A program made the position numbers and the translations under genes. 64,000 nucleotides of DNA, taken from NCBI GenBank assembly GCA_036003045.1, contig DASYSS010000007.1, positions 1 to 64,000 of the forward strand, in the 5' to 3' direction. The notes under the pieces are model-generated. The model worked only from the letters and a program-made list of their open reading frames with translations. It ran no database searches and was not told where the DNA came from. This document shows positions 59,360 to 64,000 of this stretch, one piece after another. Numbering within the stretch: the first letter of the stretch is position 1; every line of letters begins with the position of its first letter. This stretch comes from Gemmatimonadaceae bacterium. Lineage in GTDB: Bacteria > Gemmatimonadota > Gemmatimonadetes > Gemmatimonadales > Gemmatimonadaceae.

Positions 59360-60856
59360 TCAGGACGGCCGCACCTCACGGATCGCCTTCCCCGCGCCAC
59401 CGAGGTTCGCGAGTCTCATCTCCGAGTACTTCCGCGAGAGCAGCACGCCATGCGCTCCGCCCTCGAACGCCGCCTTGACCGCGCGATAGACGTCGTCGGG
59501 GCTGGTCTTCTTGCTCGTCGCCGCCGTCGGGATGTCGATGTCGATGCCGGGCCAGATCTTCATTTCGTTCCCGGCCTGGCTGACGGCGCGGCGAGTCTCG
59601 CGCAGCACGTAGTCCGGCGATAAGCCCGAAATCGCCAACTGGTCGAGCGGCACGTCGTGGTACTGCATCGCCTCGTACGTGAGCTCCAGCACCTGCTCCG
59701 GCGTGAGGTCGGCGAATATCGATCGCTGCACGCTCCGCACGTACTGCGCGAGCCGCTCGCCGCCGCACAGGTTGTAGATCACGACCTTCAAAAAGTCCGA
59801 GTACTTCGCGAACGCCGCGTAGTCCTGCTCGGCGCGGTAGAAAGGCGAGAACGAATTGTTGTGCCACACGTGCCACCCCATTCCCTTGCTCGGCGCGATC
59901 GACTTGGCGAGGTGGTACATGTCGCGGTACGTGTCCTCGAGCGCGTCGTTCCAGAGACGCTCCCATGCCATGATCTCGGGGTAGCGCGTCAGCAGCCGCC
60001 AGAACGTGACGAACGCGCCGTCGGTAGGTCGGTGGCCGTCGCGGCCCGCGGTCACGAACGCCGCCAGTTGGAGGTATCCCTCGCGCGCGCGATCGACGTC
60101 GATGCCGCGCTTCTTCGCCTCGGCGGTGCAGTATTGGCAAAAGCACGCGACTCCGCCGCCGGCGCCGACGCCGCCGTGATTCGCGACGATCGCGTTGCCG
60201 AGTGGACCTTGCCGCTCGCTCCCCCACATGAGGCCATCGACGTCGTATGAGCGGAGATAGTCCTCGACCATGCCGAGCCAGAAATTGCGCGTGTTTGGAT
60301 TACGCGAGCAGGCGAATGTCGACGGGCGGCCGGTGAGCGTGACCTCGCGCGCTTGGTCGAATCCTGGCACCCCGGCACCGATGACATCTTCGAACCAGCA
60401 GATCACCCGCATGCCGCGCTTTTTCGCATCCGGCAGCACGTCGGCGATCACGTCGTAGCCGCCATGATCCGGTGCCTTTTCCGGGGCGATGCTTGTCTTA
60501 CGATAGAATTGCGGATGTGGCGTGGCGAAGTTGCCGCCGTGAAAGTGGTCGTCGTATTCCTGCTTCCCATGATCCGGCAGCGCGCTTCCCCGTGGCTGTC
60601 GCCCGCCGATGCCCCGGCCGTATGTGAACGTTGCCAGGAAGATCGTGTTGACGTCGGCGAGCCGCTGGAAGTTGTCGAGCACCGCGCCGGTCCCTTCGTC
60701 GACGAACGACACCGCGCCGGCCTGAATACCGATCATCCGCGGGTCGGCGAAAACGGGCGCGTTGCGCGCTTCAGCGCCGGCAAGCTCGGGCAGCTTGCCG
60801 AACGCAACACCGCCCGCGGCGAACGCGGACGCTTCGAGGAACGTACGACGATCCAC
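59360..60856 (-). CDS. Tat-exported TIM-barrel-like protein (putative glycosidase family)
   Basis: A 498-residue protein with a twin-arginine signal (MDRRTFLEASAFAAGG). The mature part has TIM-barrel features: NTIFLATFTYGRG, RGMRVICWFEDVIG, YDVDGLMWGSERQG and MGWHVWHNNSFSPF, like bacterial putative glycoside hydrolases or hypothetical sugar-cleaving proteins. A CFCQYC motif at about 240 could bind metal. Acidic residues in CWFED and GSERQG are candidates for catalysis, but no family is certain. The Tat route suggests folding, perhaps with a cofactor, before export. It lies 61 bases after the aminotransferase gene on the same strand, separated by a tandem GGTTCACCG repeat, so the two are probably cotranscribed. 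Confidence 0.65.
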   Translation of the reverse strand: MDRRTFLEASAFAAGGVAFGKLPELAGAEARNAPVFADPRMIGIQAGAVSFVDEGTGAVLDNFQRLADVNTIFLATFTYGRGIGGRQPRGSALPDHGKQEYDDHFHGGNFATPHPQFYRKTSIAPEKAPDHGGYDVIADVLPDAKKRGMRVICWFEDVIGAGVPGFDQAREVTLTGRPSTFACSRNPNTRNFWLGMVEDYLRSYDVDGLMWGSERQGPLGNAIVANHGGVGAGGGVACFCQYCTAEAKKRGIDVDRAREGYLQLAAFVTAGRDGHRPTDGAFVTFWRLLTRYPEIMAWERLWNDALEDTYRDMYHLAKSIAPSKGMGWHVWHNNSFSPFYRAEQDYAAFAKYSDFLKVVIYNLCGGERLAQYVRSVQRSIFADLTPEQVLELTYEAMQYHDVPLDQLAISGLSPDYVLRETRRAVSQAGNEMKIWPGIDIDIPTAATSKKTSPDDVYRAVKAAFEGGAHGVLLSRKYSEMRLANLGGAGKAIREVRPS

Positions 60857-60882
60857 GTTAGGCTCCGCCTCGCTTTCTTATG

Positions 60883-60917
60883 GGTTCACCGGTTCACCGG
60901 TTCACCGGTCCACCGGC
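60883..60917. repeat. Family F tandem repeat (GGTTCACCG)
   Basis: GGTTCACC repeated about four times with period 9 and small changes (last unit GGTCCACC). Because CGGTGAACC is its complement, the tract is nearly self-complementary. It occupies the gap between the two Tat-protein genes. Confidence 0.75.
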
Positions 60918-62213
60918 CTACGCCACTCCCTGCCTGATCGCCTTGATCACCCGATCCGCGAACAGATCGACCTCGTCCACCGTCGTGTAGACATTCGGCG
61001 TGATCCGCATGCCGGAGAACTCGTCGTTCACCATCGGCGTCGTCACGATGTTGTGTTTCGACAGCAGCCATCCGCCGAGCTTGCCCATGTCCATGCCGTC
61101 GATGCCGCAGACGCCGATCGCGCCGCTCTTCGTGGGGCCGATCTCGGTGATCATCTTCACGCGGCCGCTCGCCGCGAGGAGTTGCTTCGCCCACCGGTCT
61201 CGGAGATAGCGCAGCCGCGCGATCTTGCGGTCGATGCCGATCCCGCGGTTGAAGGCGATCGCCACCGCGACCGCGTTGTGGTTCGCCGCCGGATGGGTCC
61301 CGATCTCCTCGTACTTGCGGATGTCGGCGTCCTGCTCGACCGACGCGGCCATGAGGGGCCAGAGCGATTTGATCTTGTCGCGACGCACATACAGAAAACC
61401 GGTGCCGATCGGAGCGTGCAGCCACTTGTGGAGACTCGTGCCGTAGTAGTCGGCGCCGAGCTCGTCGCGCGTGAAGGGGAAGTGCGCGAACGCATGCGCA
61501 CCGTCCACGAAGACTTGGATTCCCTTCGGCCGGGCGAGCTCGATAATCTCCTTGACCGGCGCGATATAGCCGGTCATGAAGCTGATGTGCATCACCTCGA
61601 TCACCTTGGTGCGCGGCGTGATCGCGGCGGCAATCTGGTCGACGTACGACTTCGTGCTCTTGACCGGCGTTTCGATCTTCACCCGCTTGAGAACTATGCC
61701 GTCGCGCCGTTCGCGCTGGCGCCACGACGTCTGCATACGCGGATAGTTCTGCGTCGTGAAGATCACCTCGTCGCCGCGCTGCAGGTCGAGACCGAAGATC
61801 ATGATCTCGTTCGCCTCGGACGCGTTGCGCGTGATCGCCATCTCCTCGGGGTCGCAGCCAAAATCCGCCGCCAGGTCGCGTCGGACCGACTCGATCCTCG
61901 GCTCGAGCACCCGCCACATGTGATCGACGGGCAGCTCATTTGAGAACCTGAGGTCTCGAATCATCTGCTCGAGCACGTGGGTCGGGGCAGGGCTGCACCC
62001 GCCGTTGTTCAAGTTCACCATCGTGCGGTCGAGATCGAACGCGCGCTGGATCTCGCGCCAGTAGGTCTCGTCCTCGGCCACGTTCGCGGCGGGCCGTCCC
62101 GCGGCGATGGGCTCGGCGGTGAACAGCTGGCGGAACGCGGACTGGCGCATGACGGGGAGCGACACGCCGGCGCCGATCATCGAAGAGACGAAGCTGCGGC
62201 GGGATGTAGGCAT
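60918..62213 (-). CDS. Tat-exported class V aminotransferase (isopenicillin-N-epimerase-like)
   Basis: A 431-residue fold-type I PLP enzyme. A twin-arginine signal (TSRRSFVSSMIGAGVSLP) precedes the enzyme. PLP-binding K263 lies in GTSLHKWLHAPIGTGF, D238 in VFVDGAHAFAHF. NNGGCSPAP near the start and TRNASEANEIMIFGL mark the CefD/class V family. It may act as an epimerase, desulfurase or lyase on an amino acid in the periplasm. A PLP enzyme with a Tat signal fits export of a folded, cofactor-loaded protein. It is upstream of the TIM-barrel-like gene on the same strand. Confidence 0.85.
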   Translation of the reverse strand: MPTSRRSFVSSMIGAGVSLPVMRQSAFRQLFTAEPIAAGRPAANVAEDETYWREIQRAFDLDRTMVNLNNGGCSPAPTHVLEQMIRDLRFSNELPVDHMWRVLEPRIESVRRDLAADFGCDPEEMAITRNASEANEIMIFGLDLQRGDEVIFTTQNYPRMQTSWRQRERRDGIVLKRVKIETPVKSTKSYVDQIAAAITPRTKVIEVMHISFMTGYIAPVKEIIELARPKGIQVFVDGAHAFAHFPFTRDELGADYYGTSLHKWLHAPIGTGFLYVRRDKIKSLWPLMAASVEQDADIRKYEEIGTHPAANHNAVAVAIAFNRGIGIDRKIARLRYLRDRWAKQLLAASGRVKMITEIGPTKSGAIGVCGIDGMDMGKLGGWLLSKHNIVTTPMVNDEFSGMRITPNVYTTVDEVDLFADRVIKAIRQGVA

Positions 62214-62294
62214 GGTTGACGATTCAATCCCGGGCCTCCGAGGTCAAGGGCCGCGCATTTAAAGGAGCCCTCGGCGGCCAACGGCCTCTCAGTT

Positions 62295-62348
62295 GTCAGC
62301 GACAGCGTCGGCGACAGCGAACTCCACCCTGGCGCTGACGCCGACGCC
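62295..62348. repeat. Family G short inverted element
   Basis: GTCAGCGACAGCGTCGGCG (62295-62313), then a short centre, then CGCTGACGCCGACGCC (62333-62348). The arms share complementary CGTCGGCG/CGCCGACG and GTCAGCG/CGCTGAC blocks in shuffled order. It lies in the gap between the divergent aminotransferase and PadR genes. Confidence 0.55.
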
Positions 62349-62401
62349 TAGAGTCTCTCATCGCGGTGATCCCCTTTAATCCATTCCGCGCACTTTTGCT
62401 G

Positions 62402-62430
62402 TTGACATTCGACACCAACGGTGCAATGTT
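62402..62430 (+). promoter_or_regulatory. Candidate promoter of the PadR gene
   Basis: TTGACA (62402-62407), 17-base spacer, AATGTT (62425-62430). The -35 is perfect and the -10 moderate, and the -10 lies inside the operator dyad described next. Confidence 0.5.
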
Positions 62431-62452
62431 GTTGGTGTCGACAGCCGACACC
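62409..62452. promoter_or_regulatory. Nested PadR operator dyads
   Basis: TCGACACCAAC (62409-62419) and GTTGGTGTCGA (62431-62441) are perfect 11-base inverted arms 11 bases apart, spanning the spacer and -10. GGTGTCG (62434-62440) also pairs with CGACACC (62446-62452), which abuts the ATG. Three half-sites thus cover promoter and start, as expected for autoregulation. Confidence 0.6.
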
Positions 62453-62782
62453 ATGACCACGCGCCTCGACCTATTGCAAGGCACGCTCGACCTTCTCATC
62501 CTCCGCACGCTCGTCGCCGAACAGCGTCACGGGTGGGCCATTTCCGAGCGGATCCAGGAGCTCTCCAAGGACGTGCTCCGGGTCAATCAGGGCTCATTGT
62601 ATCCCGCGCTCCACCGGCTCGAGCAACAGGGGTGGATCGAGTCCGAGTGGGACGTCTCGGAGCTCGGTCGGCGCGCTCGCTACTACCGGCTCACGCCCGC
62701 CGGACGGAAGCAGCTCGAGCGTGAACGCGACCAGTGGACCCAGTTCTCGGCCGCGGTCGGCCGAGTTTTGCGGCTGGCGTGA
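62453..62782 (+). CDS. PadR-family transcriptional regulator
   Basis: A 109-residue winged-helix regulator: RLDLLQGTLDLLILRTLVAE, HGWAISERIQELSKDVLRVN, the wing SLYPALHRLEQQGWI and the C-terminal dimerisation helix. Starts at the ATG directly after the operator half-site. PadR/ADOP pairs of this kind are common in Acidobacteriota and Gemmatimonadota; the repressor probably controls its own operon in response to a small compound. The stop overlaps the ADOP permease start (TGATG). Confidence 0.92.
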   Translation: MTTRLDLLQGTLDLLILRTLVAEQRHGWAISERIQELSKDVLRVNQGSLYPALHRLEQQGWIESEWDVSELGRRARYYRLTPAGRKQLERERDQWTQFSAAVGRVLRLA

Positions 62783-64000
62783 TGCGCCGCTGGCTCATCC
62801 GGATTCGCGCGCTGTTCACCGGGCGCCGCCTAGAGGGCGAGCTCTCGGAGGAGCTCGTGTTTCACCTCGAGATGCAGGCGAGGAAGCATCGCGACGCGGG
62901 GATGAGCGCGTCGGATGCCGCGGCGCTTGCCCGGCGGCAGTTCGGAAACGTCGAGCTGGTGAAGGAGGATGCGCGCGACGTACGAGGCGTGCGCGCGCTC
63001 GAAGACGCGCTCCAAGACATTCGCTACGCCATCCGATCCTCGGCACGGACCCCGGCGTTTACCGCGTCGCTCGTGATCACGATCGGGCTGGGCGTCGGGA
63101 TCAGTGCCAGCGCCTTCACCGTGTTCAACGCCTACGTGCTGCGACCGTTCGATGTCCGCGATCCCGGCGCGCTCCAGTCGATGAATTGGATGGATCGCTC
63201 CGGCCACTATCATGACTTCAACCGGCGCGAGTTCGAGGCGATACGTCATCCGGCCACCGGATTGGCGGACGCGTTCGCGTTTCGTTCGTTCGCGCTGCGG
63301 CTGGGGCCATCGGTGGCGTCGGGGGATGCCGTCAGCGAGAACTACTTCCAGATGCTCGGCGTACAACCAGGGTTTGGCCGCTTGTTGAGAGGCGACGATG
63401 CGTCGCGGCGCGTCGTAGTCATCAGTTACGCCGCCTGGCTCACGCGGTTCGCCGGCGATTCCACGATCGTCGGCCGCCGGCTCCTCCTACGCGGCACGCC
63501 ATTCGAGGTCATCGGCGTGGCGCAAGCCGGCTTCGCGGGCCTGTTCAAGAAACCGCGCGACTTCTGGGTTCCGCTCGACGCGATGCATCCGGATGCAGCG
63601 GTCGTGCGGTCGGGCGACGAGCGCGATCTGTCGCTCATCGGTCGTTTGGCGACGGGCATGTCGGCGACGCAGGGCCGGGCGGTCGTGGCGTCGCTGCTGC
63701 GATCGACGACGACGGATCGTCCGGACAGCGGCCGTGTGGCGCGCGTGTTTTTCGAGTCGCGCGAGAGCCCGATTCCGCGCACCGTCGGATCGTACGCGGC
63801 GTTCGCTCCGCTGGTGGTGTCGTTCGGTCTCATTCTGCTGCTAGCGTGCGCGAACGTGGCTAACGTGTTGCTCGCCCGCGGTCTCGAGCGGCGTCGCGAG
63901 CTCGGCATCCGGTTGGCGCTCGGCGCGGCGCGAACGCGACTCGTTCGGCAGCTCGTGACGGAGAGCGTCGTTCTCATTTTACCGGCGGCGGCCGTGGGGT
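62782..64000 (+). CDS. ADOP-family ABC permease (3' end outside window)
   Basis: The first 406 codons of an acidobacterial-duplicated-orphan-permease type protein, open to the end of the window. Residues about 1-80 are the family prefix (RRWLIRIRALFTGRRLEGEL, FHLEMQARKHRDAGM). The MacB-type core follows: first helix SLVITIGLGVGISASAFTVF, a periplasmic domain with VSENYFQMLGVQPGFGRLL, and then FGLILLLACANVANVLLARG. Full members are about 800 residues, so roughly half is missing. No ATPase is fused, and its partner is unknown. Coupled to PadR by a 1-base stop/start overlap. Confidence 0.9.
   Translation, partial: MRRWLIRIRALFTGRRLEGELSEELVFHLEMQARKHRDAGMSASDAAALARRQFGNVELVKEDARDVRGVRALEDALQDIRYAIRSSARTPAFTASLVITIGLGVGISASAFTVFNAYVLRPFDVRDPGALQSMNWMDRSGHYHDFNRREFEAIRHPATGLADAFAFRSFALRLGPSVASGDAVSENYFQMLGVQPGFGRLLRGDDASRRVVVISYAAWLTRFAGDSTIVGRRLLLRGTPFEVIGVAQAGFAGLFKKPRDFWVPLDAMHPDAAVVRSGDERDLSLIGRLATGMSATQGRAVVASLLRSTTTDRPDSGRVARVFFESRESPIPRTVGSYAAFAPLVVSFGLILLLACANVANVLLARGLERRRELGIRLALGAARTRLVRQLVTESVVLILPAAAVG

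Overview
The window is high-GC, densely coded bacterial chromosome. Several traits suggest a Gemmatimonadota or Acidobacteriota-like soil bacterium: a PadR regulator paired with an ADOP-type permease, many exported hydrolases with Sec, Tat or lipoprotein signals, a secreted RCC1-repeat protein, a fused response regulator/flavin reductase with a cyclic-nucleotide-binding histidine kinase, and a c-type cytochrome of the reaction-centre-subunit type. This assignment is inferred from gene content; no rRNA gene is present.

Layout. 1-6265: end of a tad pilus locus (TadC, TadG-like), a zinc-ribbon/pseudokinase/PEGA membrane protein, a TPR protein and a GT87 membrane protein. 6266-10614: a signalling pair (response regulator fused to a cysteine-free thioredoxin-reductase-like flavoprotein, plus its kinase) among arrays of a 16-bp repeat that also bracket a four-helix-bundle (S23/IVP) gene. 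10615-20541: PLP decarboxylase, then an MdtABC-like RND efflux set whose two permease genes are split by a large hairpin repeat. 20542-26777: a fusion of a trypsin-like protease to an S1/P1 nuclease flanked by direct repeats, a PepSY-like peptide, a two-component system and a DJ-1/PfpI protein. 26778-32250: TolC, adaptor and RND operon. 32473-38255: AHSA1 protein, ClC channel, FMN oxidase, DedA-PAP2 fusion and MarR. 38311-52904: mostly minus-strand secreted hydrolases, an outer-membrane barrel, polyphosphate-glucokinase-like kinase, CocE hydrolase, a second four-helix-bundle gene and a cytochrome c. 53209-57990: the conserved tesA / ybbA-ybbP divergent cluster and efp. 58080-59186: seven tRNA genes and a strong terminator. 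59360-64000: two Tat-exported proteins (TIM-barrel-like protein, class V aminotransferase), PadR, and the start of an ADOP permease.

Two things stand out. First, intergenic space is occupied by at least eight unrelated families of inverted, internally repetitive DNA. All share one architecture: two arms of degenerate short tandem units in opposite orientation. Two of these elements enclose a four-helix-bundle gene, while the others are empty, which resembles an autonomous/non-autonomous relationship. Second, the protease-nuclease fusion keeps both apparent active sites. The Trp that must be the free N-terminus in P1-type nucleases lies at internal residue 424, which suggests activation by proteolysis.

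Regulation. A PadR gene has nested dyads over its promoter. A similar GTCA-N6-TGAC motif lies upstream of both the PepSY/response-regulator genes and the TolC-adaptor-RND operon, which may link the two-component system to efflux.
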